A DNA stretch of 64,000 bases from Alistipes sp. Its GTDB lineage: Bacteria; Bacteroidota; Bacteroidia; Bacteroidales; Rikenellaceae. Both the position numbers and the translations under genes were made by a program. Position 1 is the first letter of the stretch, and each line of letters opens with the position of its first letter. The stretch is taken from positions 59,470 through 123,469 of the forward strand of contig JAFOBG010000019.1 of the NCBI GenBank assembly GCA_017381935.1, given 5' to 3'. Of this stretch, positions 8,069 to 17,925 are shown piece by piece. Under the pieces are notes generated by a model, which worked only from the letters and a program-made list of their open reading frames with translations, was not told the origin of the DNA and searched no databases.

Positions 8069-9514
8069 ATGAAAGAGAATAGTAAAAATATTATAAGTTC
8101 GCTTGAGCAGCGAGAGTATGAATACGGCTTTACATCCGATATTGAGACCGATACTCTACCTAAAGGTTTAAATGAGGATATTGTTCGAGCTATATCGGCA
8201 CGTAAATCAGAGCCTGAGTGGATGAGGGAGTATAGACTAAAGGCGTTTCGTCATTGGCAGAGTTTATCATTGCCTACATGGGCACATCTTGATATACCTC
8301 CAATCGATTTCCAAGATATTATTTACTATGCAGAGCCCAAGCCGAAGAAGACGCTCGGTTCTATGGATGAGGTTGACCCTGAGCTGAAACGTACTTTTGA
8401 TAAGTTGGGTATTCCGCTTGAGGAACAAATGGCTTTGGCCGGTGTCGCAGTAGATGCTGTTTTGGACTCTGTGTCTGTTAAAACAACATTTAGAGAGACC
8501 CTTGCAGAGAAGGGGATTATATTCTGCTCTATATCGGAGGCCATACGAGAGTATCCGGAGTTGGTGCGTAAATATTTGGGTTCGGTCGTAAGTTATGCGG
8601 ATAATTTCTATGCGGCGCTTAATGCTGCGGTCTTCTCTGATGGCTCGTTCTGCTATATTCCAAAGGGCGTACGTTGTCCAATGGAACTTTCGACCTACTT
8701 TAGAATAAATGCGCAAGGTACGGGTCAGTTTGAACGTACCCTTATTGTAGCCGATAAGGGGTCGTATGTTAGTTACCTTGAGGGCTGCACAGCTCCACAG
8801 CGAGATGAAAATCAGTTGCATGCAGCAGTAGTAGAGATAGTCGTAGAGGATGATGCTGAGGTTAAATACTCAACTGTTCAGAATTGGTACCCTGGAGATA
8901 AAGAGGGTCGTGGCGGAATCTATAACTTTGTAACAAAGCGTGGTATTTGTCGTAATAATGCTCGTTTGTCATGGACTCAGGTTGAGACCGGCTCTGCCAT
9001 TACATGGAAATACCCGAGCTGTGTGTTAGCCGGAGATAATTCTGTTGGTGAGTTCTATTCTGTGGCTATGACAAACAACTATCAGCAGGCAGATACGGGT
9101 ACAAAGATGATTCATTTGGGTCGAAATACACGTAGTCGTATAGTCTCTAAAGGAATTAGTGCGGGAAAGAGCCAGAACTCATATCGAGGACTTGTTAAGA
9201 TTGCGCCAAAGGCGGAAAATGCACGTAACTATTCGCAGTGCGACTCATTGTTAATTGGCGATAAGTGTGGAGCGCATACCTTCCCACATATTGATTGTCG
9301 TAACAAGACGGCTATGTTAGAGCATGAGGCAACGACCTCTAAAATCTCTGAAGAGCAATTATTTTATTGTAACCAACGAGGTCTTACAACAGAGGATGCT
9401 GTGGGACTTATTGTTAATGGTTATGCCCGTGAGGTGCTTGCTAAACTGCCTATGGAGTTTGCTGTTGAGGCGCAGAAGTTGCTTGCCATATCCCTCGAAG
9501 GCTCCGTGGGTTAG
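8069..9514 (+). CDS. sufB: Fe-S cluster assembly scaffold protein SufB
   Basis: A 481-residue SufB, close to the usual length. SufB forms the scaffold with SufC and SufD on which Fe-S clusters are built from SufS-derived sulfur. Family signatures include [37 protein letters not shown] and the C-terminal [18 protein letters not shown] with the conserved cysteine and histidine used for cluster and interdomain contacts. The frame is open back to 8000, but the ATG at 8069 is preferred because a TATCTTTG promoter box sits just before it. It is the first gene of a sufB-C-D-S operon. A 223-nt structured gap separates it from sufC. Confidence 0.97.
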   Translation: MKENSKNIISSLEQREYEYGFTSDIETDTLPKGLNEDIVRAISARKSEPEWMREYRLKAFRHWQSLSLPTWAHLDIPPIDFQDIIYYAEPKPKKTLGSMDEVDPELKRTFDKLGIPLEEQMALAGVAVDAVLDSVSVKTTFRETLAEKGIIFCSISEAIREYPELVRKYLGSVVSYADNFYAALNAAVFSDGSFCYIPKGVRCPMELSTYFRINAQGTGQFERTLIVADKGSYVSYLEGCTAPQRDENQLHAAVVEIVVEDDAEVKYSTVQNWYPGDKEGRGGIYNFVTKRGICRNNARLSWTQVETGSAITWKYPSCVLAGDNSVGEFYSVAMTNNYQQADTGTKMIHLGRNTRSRIVSKGISAGKSQNSYRGLVKIAPKAENARNYSQCDSLLIGDKCGAHTFPHIDCRNKTAMLEHEATTSKISEEQLFYCNQRGLTTEDAVGLIVNGYAREVLAKLPMEFAVEAQKLLAISLEGSVG

Positions 9515-9518
9515 TTTT

Positions 9519-9616
9519 GCTGTGATAGCGGCGCAACTACTACCGCTATCACGGCAATGGGAAATACGACTTGTATGTCCCATCGCTGAAATTTTATTAG
9601 AGCGTGGTATTTGCGC
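9519..9616 (+). other. Three consecutive hairpins in the sufB-sufC gap
   Basis: Hairpin 1: GTGATAGCGG/CCGCTATCAC (9522-9531 with 9543-9552), extended to 13 pairs by flanking GCT/GGC. Hairpin 2: ATGGGA/TCCCAT (9557-9562 with 9578-9583), with an inner ATAC/GTAT stem. Hairpin 3: GTGG/CCAC within 9599-9616. None is followed by a T tract. The rest of the gap to 9737 holds no ORF I can support. Confidence 0.7.
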
Positions 9617-9737
9617 CACTCTGACAATAAAACGGGGGTAAAAGGGGACAATAAAGTGAGTTTGAGGGAAAGTATAGAATATAGAAAATAATTACTAAAA
9701 GGCCAACAGCTAATGGCTAAGGTCAGTAGATAAAAGT

Positions 9738-10490
9738 ATGTTAAAGATTGAAAATTTACACGCCTCAGTGGGCGATAAGGAGATTCTTCGAGGTATTAAC
9801 TTGGAGGTAAAGGCTGGTGAGGTACACGCTATCATGGGCCCTAACGGCTCAGGAAAAAGTACTCTTGCATCGGTACTTGCCGGTAATGAGAAGTTTACTG
9901 TAACTGCGGGAGAAGTTATATTTATGGGAGAGAACCTGCTTGATGTCCCAATTGAAGAGCGAGCGTTGAAAGGCCTATTCCTCGGCTTCCAATATCCGGT
10001 TGAGATTCCGGGAGTATCAATGGCTAACTTTATGAAAATCGCACTTGCGGAGCAGCGTAAATATAAGGGATTGGAGCCTCTTACTGCATCGGAGTTTTTA
10101 AAGTTGATGCGAGAGAAAAGTGCAGTCGTTGAGCTTGATGGTAAACTTACCTCTCGAGCTGTTAATGAGGGCTTTTCAGGCGGAGAGAAGAAGAAGAATG
10201 AGATCTTCCAGATGGCTATGTTGGAGCCCAAACTCGCTATCCTTGATGAGACCGACTCAGGCCTTGATATTGATGCTCTTAGAGTGGTTGCTACAGGTGT
10301 TACAAGGCTTAAGCGTCCTGATAATGCAACGGTTGTAATTACCCACTATCAGCGTCTTTTAGACTATATTGTGCCTGACTATGTTCATGTCCTTTATAAG
10401 GGTCGTATTATCTATTCTGGAGATAAATCATTGGCGCTCAAACTTGAGAAAGAGGGTTATGATTGGCTGATAAATGAGTATAAAGAGTAG
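9738..10490 (+). CDS. sufC: Fe-S cluster assembly ATPase SufC
   Basis: A 250-residue cytosolic ABC ATPase that powers the SufBCD scaffold. Walker A GPNGSGKS is at 34-41. The SufC-type signature FSGGEKKKNE and Walker B with LAILDETDSGLD follow. No membrane domain is present, as expected. It lies between sufB and sufD; its stop overlaps or abuts the sufD start. Confidence 0.97.
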   Translation: MLKIENLHASVGDKEILRGINLEVKAGEVHAIMGPNGSGKSTLASVLAGNEKFTVTAGEVIFMGENLLDVPIEERALKGLFLGFQYPVEIPGVSMANFMKIALAEQRKYKGLEPLTASEFLKLMREKSAVVELDGKLTSRAVNEGFSGGEKKKNEIFQMAMLEPKLAILDETDSGLDIDALRVVATGVTRLKRPDNATVVITHYQRLLDYIVPDYVHVLYKGRIIYSGDKSLALKLEKEGYDWLINEYKE

Positions 10491-11313
10491 TATGACAATT
10501 GAAGAATTGATACTCTCAGGAGTCGTGAGAGAGTTTAAAGGTGCGGTAGTTGATAGTTCTACTGACACTTCGTTACCTCTTGTACTACTCAATCCAAAGA
10601 GTAGAACAATCGAGGTTGCTCCTTCGGTCTCAGTACGCCTTATAGTGGCATGTACACAATCTTCTCAAGGGGGTGTGGAGTTGTTTCTGGCAGAGAATAG
10701 CTCTGTAGAGATGGTAAACCTCTATTTAGCGGATAGTTATGTAAATGTTACGGTACATCAATCTTTAGGCTCTCAATGTAAGACCATGACAGCACTGCTG
10801 AGCAGTACTAATGTTACATATAACTATCTTTTGGAGGGCGAGTATTGTAGTAATGCCTTTGATGGGTTATTTATGGCTATGGGTAGCGACCATGCTACTC
10901 TAAACCTGACTACACGCCATCTGAAGGCAAATTGCAATAGTAATTCAACGGTTAAGGGCGTTAGTGCTGGTCGAGCCACGGGAGAGTTCCATGGCTTGGT
11001 ATATGTTGCACCTGATGCACAACATACCGATGCACAACAGCAAAATAGGAATATAGAGTTCGATGACTCTCATATTGTAGCTCTGCCACAACTTGAGATT
11101 TATGCTGATGATGTGCGTTGTTCGCATGGCTCTACAGTCGGTTACTCTGATGAGCAAGCAATTTTCTATATGCGTCAGAGAGGTTTGACAGAGTCTTATG
11201 CTCGTCGCCTGCAGATAGAGGGTTTTGTTGGTGAGGTAGTTAATCGTTGCAACATGGAGGAGATATGTTGCTTTGTGCGTGATATTGTTTCTCAAAAAAT
11301 GTCTGAGATATAA
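10474..11313 (+). CDS. sufD: Fe-S cluster assembly protein SufD (short form)
   Basis: A protein of 273-279 residues recognisable as SufD by the C-terminal beta-helix signatures: GEFHGLVYVAPDAQ, DDVRCSHGSTVGYSDEQ, IFYMRQRGL. SufD pairs with SufB in the SufBC2D complex. It is much shorter than E. coli SufD (423 residues): the N-terminal helical part is largely missing while the helix core and C-terminal domain remain. Two ATG starts are possible, 10474 (overlapping sufC by 17 nt) and 10492 (one nt after the sufC stop). Its TAA overlaps the sufS ATG by one base. Confidence 0.9.
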   Translation: MSIKSSMTIEELILSGVVREFKGAVVDSSTDTSLPLVLLNPKSRTIEVAPSVSVRLIVACTQSSQGGVELFLAENSSVEMVNLYLADSYVNVTVHQSLGSQCKTMTALLSSTNVTYNYLLEGEYCSNAFDGLFMAMGSDHATLNLTTRHLKANCNSNSTVKGVSAGRATGEFHGLVYVAPDAQHTDAQQQNRNIEFDDSHIVALPQLEIYADDVRCSHGSTVGYSDEQAIFYMRQRGLTESYARRLQIEGFVGEVVNRCNMEEICCFVRDIVSQKMSEI

Positions 11314-12533
11314 TGGCTTTTGATGTAGAGAAGATACGAGAAGAGTTTCCGTTGCTTTCACAGCAGGTCTATAATAGACCGCTTGTCTATCTGGATAGCG
11401 GAGCAACGGCACAGAAACCTCGCTCAGTAATTGAGCGAGAGGCTGAATTGTATCGTACCTTAAATGCAAATATTCATAGAGGAGTTCACTACCTTTCGGA
11501 TCGTATGACGGCTCTTTATGAGCAGGCAAGAGAGCAAGTAAGAGGTTTTATTGGGGCAGAGCGTTGTGAGCAGATTGTCTTTACATCAGGCGCAACGGCA
11601 TCTATAAATCTTGTTGCTTATAGTTGGAGTGAGAAGTTCCTTCGAGCAGGAGACAATATTGTAGTAAGCCAGATTGAGCACCACTCAAATATTGTTCCGT
11701 GGCAACTTGCAGCCGAGCGAAAGGGGGCTAAGTTGAGGGTTATACCTGTTGATGATGAAGGTAATTTGATGCTTGAGAGTCTGCCTGAGTTGATAGACAA
11801 CCATACTCGAATGGTGGCAGTTACGCAAGCTTCTAATACACTCGGAACAACTCCTGATTTACGCCGTATAATTGATTTTGCACACTCAATGGGTGCTGTA
11901 GTACTTGTTGATGGTTGCCAAGGTGTGGTACATGGAGGGGTAGATGTAACGGCGTTAGATTGTGATTTCTATGCCTTCTCCGGACATAAACTCTATGCTC
12001 CTACGGGTATAGGAGTGCTCTATGGCAAAAGTGAGATTTTAGATTTAATGCCGCCTTTTATGGGTGGTGGGGATATGGTTGATAGGGTTAGCTTTGAAAA
12101 GACAACCTTTGCACCTCTGCCACTTAAGTTTGAAGCAGGTACAGCAAACTTTGTTGGAGCTGTGGCTTTGGCTGAGGCTATAGCATTTCTAAATACTCTT
12201 GATTTAAAGGCCGTGGCGGAGCATGAACGACAGTTGACTGAGTATGCAACGGAGCGTTTGATGACAATAGATGGCATGAAGATATATGGTATGACGGCCA
12301 ATAAAGCACCTATTGTAAGTTTTAATGTAGAGGGCTGTACCCACTATGATATAGGAATGATACTCGATAAGATGGGTATTGCAATTCGTACGGGACACCA
12401 TTGCGCAGAGCCTACAATGAAACGTTTTGGGGTTAATGGTATGTGTCGTGCATCATTTGGACTGTATAATACAACTGCAGAAATAGATGCTCTTGTACAG
12501 GGCGTTATGAGAGTAGTTAAAATGTTGAGATAG
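11313..12533 (+). CDS. sufS: Cysteine desulfurase SufS
   Basis: A 406-residue class II cysteine desulfurase that mobilises sulfur from cysteine for the SufBCD scaffold. The PLP lysine is K226 in FSGHKLYAPTG. The catalytic persulfide cysteine is C364 in RTGHHCAEP. The HHSN motif near 127 is also present. Length and motifs match SufS/CsdA. No sufE or sufU is found next to it in this window, so the sulfur-transfer partner must be elsewhere or absent. It is translationally coupled to sufD (TAATG) and followed two bases later by tmk. Confidence 0.97.
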   Translation: MAFDVEKIREEFPLLSQQVYNRPLVYLDSGATAQKPRSVIEREAELYRTLNANIHRGVHYLSDRMTALYEQAREQVRGFIGAERCEQIVFTSGATASINLVAYSWSEKFLRAGDNIVVSQIEHHSNIVPWQLAAERKGAKLRVIPVDDEGNLMLESLPELIDNHTRMVAVTQASNTLGTTPDLRRIIDFAHSMGAVVLVDGCQGVVHGGVDVTALDCDFYAFSGHKLYAPTGIGVLYGKSEILDLMPPFMGGGDMVDRVSFEKTTFAPLPLKFEAGTANFVGAVALAEAIAFLNTLDLKAVAEHERQLTEYATERLMTIDGMKIYGMTANKAPIVSFNVEGCTHYDIGMILDKMGIAIRTGHHCAEPTMKRFGVNGMCRASFGLYNTTAEIDALVQGVMRVVKMLR

Positions 12534-12535
12534 AG

Positions 12536-13222
12536 ATGTTTATTGTACTTGAAGGACTTGACGGGGCAGGTAAGTCAACGCAGATTCGTAAACTGAGAGA
12601 GTTTTTTGCAAATAGGGGTATAGAGAGTGAGTATGTACATTTCCCTCGCTTTGATGCTCCTGTTTATGGAGAACTTATAGCTCGCTTTTTGAGAGGTGAG
12701 TTAGGTAGTGTGGAGAGTGTTGACCCATATATCGTTGCGCTTTTGTTTGCTGGAGATAGAGCTGATATGGCGGCTCAAATTCGTAGTTGGCAGAGTGAGG
12801 GCAAGGTTGTTATTGTGGATCGTTATGTCTATTCAAATATAGGCTATCAGTGTGCTAAGATAGCCGATGCTGAGGGTAGAGAGCGCCTTAAGCAGTGGAT
12901 TTTGGATACTGAGTACGGCTATTACAATATTCCGAAACCAGATATTTCGCTCTTCCTGGATGTGCCTTTTGCTTTTACCGCAAAGTCTTTGACCACTCAG
13001 CGTGATGGAGATGATAGAGCATACCTTAATGGACGCTCGGATATCCATGAGGCGTCGCTTGATTTGCAACAGATGGTACGTAATGTCTATCTTGAGGCAG
13101 CAAAGAGTGATAAGGGCCTAAAAGTTATAGATTGTAGTAATGTAGATGGCTGTATGGATAGCCCTGAGGGTATATTTAGCCGCATAGAGGCAGTTGTAAC
13201 ACCATTGTTGATAAAGGAGTAG
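12536..13222 (+). CDS. tmk: Thymidylate kinase
   Basis: A 228-residue dTMP kinase that makes dTDP for DNA synthesis. The P-loop GLDGAGKST is at 7-15, the DR motif is in IVDRYVYSNIGYQ, and the lid region has RDGDDRAYLNGRSD. It starts 2 nt after sufS and is followed 2 nt later by the DoxX/MauE-like gene, so it probably rides on the suf transcript. Confidence 0.93.
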   Translation: MFIVLEGLDGAGKSTQIRKLREFFANRGIESEYVHFPRFDAPVYGELIARFLRGELGSVESVDPYIVALLFAGDRADMAAQIRSWQSEGKVVIVDRYVYSNIGYQCAKIADAEGRERLKQWILDTEYGYYNIPKPDISLFLDVPFAFTAKSLTTQRDGDDRAYLNGRSDIHEASLDLQQMVRNVYLEAAKSDKGLKVIDCSNVDGCMDSPEGIFSRIEAVVTPLLIKE

Positions 13223-13224
13223 AT

Positions 13225-14352
13225 ATGGCTACTGTATCAATGAGAACACGCCGTTGGTTTCGCATGCTAACTCATGTGTGCCGTGTGATTTTTGCCCTGA
13301 CATTTATCTTTTCAGGTGCAGTAAAGTCTATGGACCCATGGGGGACAGCCTTGAATGTGAATAACTATCTGGTAACTTATGGTTTGGAGTTTTTCAAGCC
13401 TATTGCCATGATATTCTCAATTTGGCTATGCGGTGCGGAATTGATGATGGGTTGCATGCTGCTCTTTAAGGTAAGAATACGCATGTGCTCTACATTCGGC
13501 TTTGGCTCAATGATATTTTTTACCATACTCACTCTCTTTAGTGCGACTTTTATGCCGGTTGAGGATTGTGGGTGCTTTGGCGAAGTGATAAAACTCACTC
13601 CATGGCAGTCTTTTTTGAAGAATTTATGCCTTTTACCACTGATAACTATTGTTTGGTGGCGTTATCGTCCCGATAGAATGTTCGCATTTTCTCGCCTGGA
13701 GTTTACATTAGCTTGTCTCTTCTGTACATTTAGTATGGGAGTGGGAATATATAGTTATATGCATCTTCCGCCTATCGATTTATTACCATATAAGGAGGGT
13801 ACTAATATTGCTCAGGCTATGATTGAGGCAAGAGAACAAAAGAGTGATAGTGAGGTTGTGCTTGTATATCGTAATCGCCGTACGGGAAAGCTGAGAGAGT
13901 TCTCGATTGATGATAAGGCTTGGCATAACGAGAACAAATGGGAGTGGGTTGATACACGTGTCTCTGAGAGTACAAAAGATAGGGTGGAACCTATGATTTT
14001 GGAGTTCTATATAGCTGACCATCAGGGCGATGTTACAGACTCTCTACTCTCTGTTAAGGGTAATTTATACATGCTATGTGTAACCAATCGTGATAAAATA
14101 TCTAAGCGCTGTGAGCAACGCCTACGTACGGTTGTTGAGCGAGCCACAGAGGAGCAGGCAGCAGTTATTTGTCTTACTCCGGAGCCAATTACTCGCCCAA
14201 CATACCATTCGTTTGCCGACAGTGAGCCAGTGCGTTGTTACAATATCGATTCCAAGACTATGAAGACGATGCTTCGCGCGAATACGGGACTGGTGGTCCT
14301 CACTGACGGCATAATTACTCGTAAAGAGAATTGCCGAGATATAGAGTTTTAG
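13225..14352 (+). CDS. DoxX/MauE-like membrane protein (BT_3928 family)
   Basis: A 375-residue membrane protein. The N-terminal ~180 residues hold four to five hydrophobic segments and the MauE/DoxX signature with paired cysteines in EDCGCFGE near 113-120. This is followed by a ~190-residue soluble region after a fifth segment near 165-182. The family is widespread in Bacteroidota and usually annotated after B. thetaiotaomicron BT_3928. MauE-like proteins are linked to disulfide chemistry, but the function here is inferred only. Its stop codon overlaps the convergent OsmC stop by 3 nt (TTAG). Confidence 0.75.
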   Translation: MATVSMRTRRWFRMLTHVCRVIFALTFIFSGAVKSMDPWGTALNVNNYLVTYGLEFFKPIAMIFSIWLCGAELMMGCMLLFKVRIRMCSTFGFGSMIFFTILTLFSATFMPVEDCGCFGEVIKLTPWQSFLKNLCLLPLITIVWWRYRPDRMFAFSRLEFTLACLFCTFSMGVGIYSYMHLPPIDLLPYKEGTNIAQAMIEAREQKSDSEVVLVYRNRRTGKLREFSIDDKAWHNENKWEWVDTRVSESTKDRVEPMILEFYIADHQGDVTDSLLSVKGNLYMLCVTNRDKISKRCEQRLRTVVERATEEQAAVICLTPEPITRPTYHSFADSEPVRCYNIDSKTMKTMLRANTGLVVLTDGIITRKENCRDIEF

Positions 14353-14756
14353 TGTGTTGCAACCTCCTCTATAGAGACTATTGATACCTCATGTGATAGC
14401 GGTGCTATGCGACGTAGCATCTGTAGAGTTCCGCAATACTTCTCCGTGGTTAGATTTACTGCACGACCTATCTTTGATTGCTCTGCAAGAGAGCTACACT
14501 CAATACGGTATAGGATGTTGAAATGACGATATAGGCTCTTGGCTACAACGGTCTCTGTATCAAGCTCTCCATACATCTCAATTTCAGCCTTTTTAGGACA
14601 TATATGTTCTTTGTCTAAAATCCCTTTTAGAGTAAGTCCTGCACAGTATGCGGCAGCATAGAGCAACAGTTCTTTGGGGTTCATCTCCTCTACCTTTTTG
14701 CCGACAGTACAAAACTCGCATTTGTCATTCATCTCAATCGTTACTTTAACTCTCAT
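14349..14756 (-). CDS. OsmC-family protein
   Basis: An OsmC/Ohr-like protein of about 135 residues, starting at the ATG at 14756. A start 13 codons upstream is possible but adds an unusual basic tail. The two characteristic cysteines are in AAAYCAGLTLKG (about C38) and TEKYCGTLQ. OsmC proteins reduce organic hydroperoxides, though some bind small acyl molecules instead. It is convergent with and overlaps the end of the membrane protein gene. Confidence 0.8.
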   Translation of the reverse strand: MRVKVTIEMNDKCEFCTVGKKVEEMNPKELLLYAAAYCAGLTLKGILDKEHICPKKAEIEMYGELDTETVVAKSLYRHFNILYRIECSSLAEQSKIGRAVNLTTEKYCGTLQMLRRIAPLSHEVSIVSIEEVATH

Positions 14757-14917
14757 AGTTCTGTTGGTTTTAAAATTCAAAAGTTTAAGTAGCAATATTT
14801 ATTCCAAAATCTTCTTTTTTTATAAACTTGCTGATTATAGGACTACTTTTTTGTGTTATCATTTAAGCTGTTGGTTGATTTTCCTGAAGGAAAATTGGAT
14901 GTGATAATATTAATTGC

Positions 14918-14925
14918 TAAATTTG
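14918..14925 (+). promoter_or_regulatory. -7 box before the TPR protein
   Basis: TAAATTTG matches TAnnTTTG and lies 16 nt before the ATG at 14942. The -33 position reads TTGG, a weak match. Confidence 0.5.
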
Positions 14926-14941
14926 CACAAATTATGTGATT

Positions 14942-17923
14942 ATGTTCAGAAAGTTAATTATACCTCTTTTACTTCTCTGTTTAGTCTGCAACTCGGCTGC
15001 AGCTCAGCCTGAGTGTAGAGTACTCTTTGCCAGAGCGCAAAGTTTGTTGGAGCATGGTCGATATGCCGATGCTAGGCATGAGTATATGCGCCTAAAACAG
15101 AGTGTTGCCACAGATGATATAGGAGCTGTGCAGCAGATTGAGTATGGACTTACGGTCTGCGCTGCAAAGTTGGATGATAATGTTGCTGAGCAGCGTATGG
15201 TAGATTTCCTTAATCGCTATCCGGGCTCTGTATATGCTGCCAATATCCGTTTCTTGCTTGCTATGTATTATTGCGAGAATGAGGATTTTGCTAAGGCAAA
15301 ACAGCACTTCTCAAAAGTTGGATATACGGCTCTTACTCGAGAAGATAAAGAGCGCTATGATGTTCGTATGGGTTATATCGAGTTTATGGGTGGTGATTTT
15401 GATAAGTCTATTGCCTACTTCTCCCGTATCTCTCCTCAGAGTGATGTGGCAGACCATGCAATATACTATAAGTCATATATCTACTACACCAAAGGCGACT
15501 TTGATAGAGCTTATAAGGGCTTTGCCTCTCTTGCTACAAGCGATGCTTACTCGAAGTTGGTCCCATTCTATCTGTTACAACTTGAGTTTGAGCGTGGAAA
15601 CTATAAGTATGTTGTTTCAAATTGCGATCAGTTGCTTAATGTGGCATCAGATAGTGAACGCAATGCAGTTATGCGAGTGGCTGCAGAGTCATGGTTCCGC
15701 TTAGAGGGTTACTCGAAAGCACTTCAGTATATTACCGCCTATGCAAAGGGTAGAGGTGCTAATATGAGTAGAGAGGATAACTATTTATTGGGATATACAG
15801 CATACCGCACAGCGGACTACGCAAGTGCCATTGAGCCGCTTAAGGCTGTATGTAATGGCACGGATGATTTGGCACAGAACGCCTCTTACCATTTGGCTGA
15901 TTGCTATATACGCCTTGGAGATAAACGTAATGCTATACATGCGTTTGCTATGGCTGCTGATGAGAGATATCGCAATGAGATTGCAGAGGATGCACTATTT
16001 AACTATGGCAAACTTCTCTTTGAGACCGGTGGAGGTACGTTTAATGAGTCGATTAATGTGCTTACTCGTTATGTAACTAACTATCCGAACTCAGATAGAT
16101 CTTCAGAGGCAAAAGAGTTGCTTATTGCAGCATATTACAACTCTAAGGATTACGATATGGCATATAACGCCATTCGTTCATTCCCAAATCCGGATGGTAG
16201 TCTAAAAACTGCATTACAGAAGATAACATATTTTAAGGGTATTGAGGCCTTTGATACAGGTAATTATACTGCAGCTAAGCAGAATTTGGAGGAGGCTCAG
16301 AATATCGGAGTTAGCCCTAAATATAATGCATTGTGTGGCTTCTGGTTGGGTGAGACAGCCTATAAAGTGGGCGATATGGATTTGGCCATTAAGCACTATA
16401 ACTACTATCTGAAGCGTGCACCTCGTAGTGCGGCTGAGTATAAGATGGCTCTCTATAATTTGGGTTATGCTAATATGGCGAAGAATAACTTGACAGCGGC
16501 TCAGAGTGCTCTTGAGGGCTTTATATGGCTCTATAAAGATAGAGATAACTATCGTGCTGATGGCTATAACAGACTTGCGGATGTACACTACTTACAGCGT
16601 AACTACACGCAGGCTGTTAAGAACTATGAGGGAGCTATTGCAATCGGTGTTGAGCAGAGTAATTATGCTCGTTATCGTCGAGCGCTCTCATTGGGTCTTT
16701 TGGGAAAGAAACAACCTAAAATAGATGCATTGAAGAGTATTATTACTGACAATAAAGGCGAGTATGTAGATGATGCGGCTTATGAATTGGGTCGAACTTA
16801 TGTCGCTTCAGAGCGTTATAGCGATGGTGCGGCAGTGCTGGAGCAATTAGTATCTGACCACCCTACAACCCCGTATTATACAGCGGCCATGCTCGATTTG
16901 GGACTTATATATTTCAATATAGGCAACACATCACGTTCTTTGGCAAGCTATGATAAGGTTATCTCTGCTGCACCACAATCGGCTGCAGCTAAGGATGCGA
17001 TGAATAGTGTTAGAGAGATATATGTTGCAAAGGGCGATGTCAACTCGTATTTTGCATACGCAGAGCGAACCGGTGTAGAGTGCGACTTGAGTGTTGTAAC
17101 CAGAGACTCTTTGAGCTATAGAGCTGCGGAGAAAGTGTATCTTGCAGGTCGAGTTGGTGAGGCGATATCTTATTTTGAGGAGTATATTGCAAAACACCCG
17201 AAAGGATATTATGTAGATGACGCACTCTTCTGCCTTAGTGATAGTTATCTTAAGTGCGATTCGCTTGATAGAGCACTTGTGCAGATGAAACTTCTCTCAG
17301 ATCGACCAAAGAATAAATATACAGTGCCGGTTCTTGAGAAACTTGGTCAAACTACATCTGAACATGCGATGTACACTGAGTCTGCTGCAGCCTTTCGTCG
17401 TTTGTATGATGTTGTAGATGGAGTTGAGGCTCGTAAAACGGCAGCTCGTAAATATGTTGATATGACACTGCTTGATGCTGAGGATAATTTGACTCTTGCA
17501 ATGGCTGATGATGTGGCTACAATGACGGACGTAGATAGCTATACCTCTCGCCGTGCGATGTTTGGCCGAGCAAATGTCCTTAAGAGTAGAGGTGAGCAGA
17601 GTGAGGCTCTTGCAATCTTTGAAGAGTTAAGCGCAGATAAGAGTGATGCAGTAGGAGCTGAGTCGGCATATAATGTTATATACAACCACTTTGAGGCGGG
17701 TAACCATCATCAAGCAGAGAAGTTGATATATGAGCTTGCCGATAGTAAGACTCAATACTCATACTATTTAGGTCGTGCTTTTATAATTCTGGGTGATATA
17801 TATGTAGCTAAGGGTGATAACTTCCAAGCCCGAGCTACATATCAGAGTATTGTAGATGGCTATAGCCCTGCAGATGATGGAGTTGTTGAAGAGGCAAAGG
17901 CCAGAATTCAAAAATTGTTATAG
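14942..17923 (+). CDS. Large periplasmic tetratricopeptide-repeat protein
   Basis: A 993-residue exported protein with a signal peptide ending near SAAAQ. Tetratricopeptide-like helical repeats fill nearly the whole length, with repeated A-x-x-x-Y/F and DDAxYxLGxxY-type patterns (for example around 605-700 and 760-800). TPR proteins scaffold protein complexes. In Bacteroidota, a TPR protein of this size next to a small outer-membrane barrel is a recurrent pair, but no specific role is established from sequence. I start at the ATG at 14942; a GTG at 14936 is less likely. The barrel gene begins 2 nt after its stop, so both are one operon. Confidence 0.85.
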   Translation: MFRKLIIPLLLLCLVCNSAAAQPECRVLFARAQSLLEHGRYADARHEYMRLKQSVATDDIGAVQQIEYGLTVCAAKLDDNVAEQRMVDFLNRYPGSVYAANIRFLLAMYYCENEDFAKAKQHFSKVGYTALTREDKERYDVRMGYIEFMGGDFDKSIAYFSRISPQSDVADHAIYYKSYIYYTKGDFDRAYKGFASLATSDAYSKLVPFYLLQLEFERGNYKYVVSNCDQLLNVASDSERNAVMRVAAESWFRLEGYSKALQYITAYAKGRGANMSREDNYLLGYTAYRTADYASAIEPLKAVCNGTDDLAQNASYHLADCYIRLGDKRNAIHAFAMAADERYRNEIAEDALFNYGKLLFETGGGTFNESINVLTRYVTNYPNSDRSSEAKELLIAAYYNSKDYDMAYNAIRSFPNPDGSLKTALQKITYFKGIEAFDTGNYTAAKQNLEEAQNIGVSPKYNALCGFWLGETAYKVGDMDLAIKHYNYYLKRAPRSAAEYKMALYNLGYANMAKNNLTAAQSALEGFIWLYKDRDNYRADGYNRLADVHYLQRNYTQAVKNYEGAIAIGVEQSNYARYRRALSLGLLGKKQPKIDALKSIITDNKGEYVDDAAYELGRTYVASERYSDGAAVLEQLVSDHPTTPYYTAAMLDLGLIYFNIGNTSRSLASYDKVISAAPQSAAAKDAMNSVREIYVAKGDVNSYFAYAERTGVECDLSVVTRDSLSYRAAEKVYLAGRVGEAISYFEEYIAKHPKGYYVDDALFCLSDSYLKCDSLDRALVQMKLLSDRPKNKYTVPVLEKLGQTTSEHAMYTESAAAFRRLYDVVDGVEARKTAARKYVDMTLLDAEDNLTLAMADDVATMTDVDSYTSRRAMFGRANVLKSRGEQSEALAIFEELSADKSDAVGAESAYNVIYNHFEAGNHHQAEKLIYELADSKTQYSYYLGRAFIILGDIYVAKGDNFQARATYQSIVDGYSPADDGVVEEAKARIQKLL

Positions 17924-17925
17924 TT

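Noticed and set aside
8267-8821. Minus-strand 184-codon frame inside sufB
   Set aside because: It lies wholly within sufB, has no family resemblance and reads as the antisense of a conserved protein.
10945-11529. Minus-strand 194-codon frame across sufD/sufS
   Set aside because: It spans the junction of two conserved genes on the other strand; no support.
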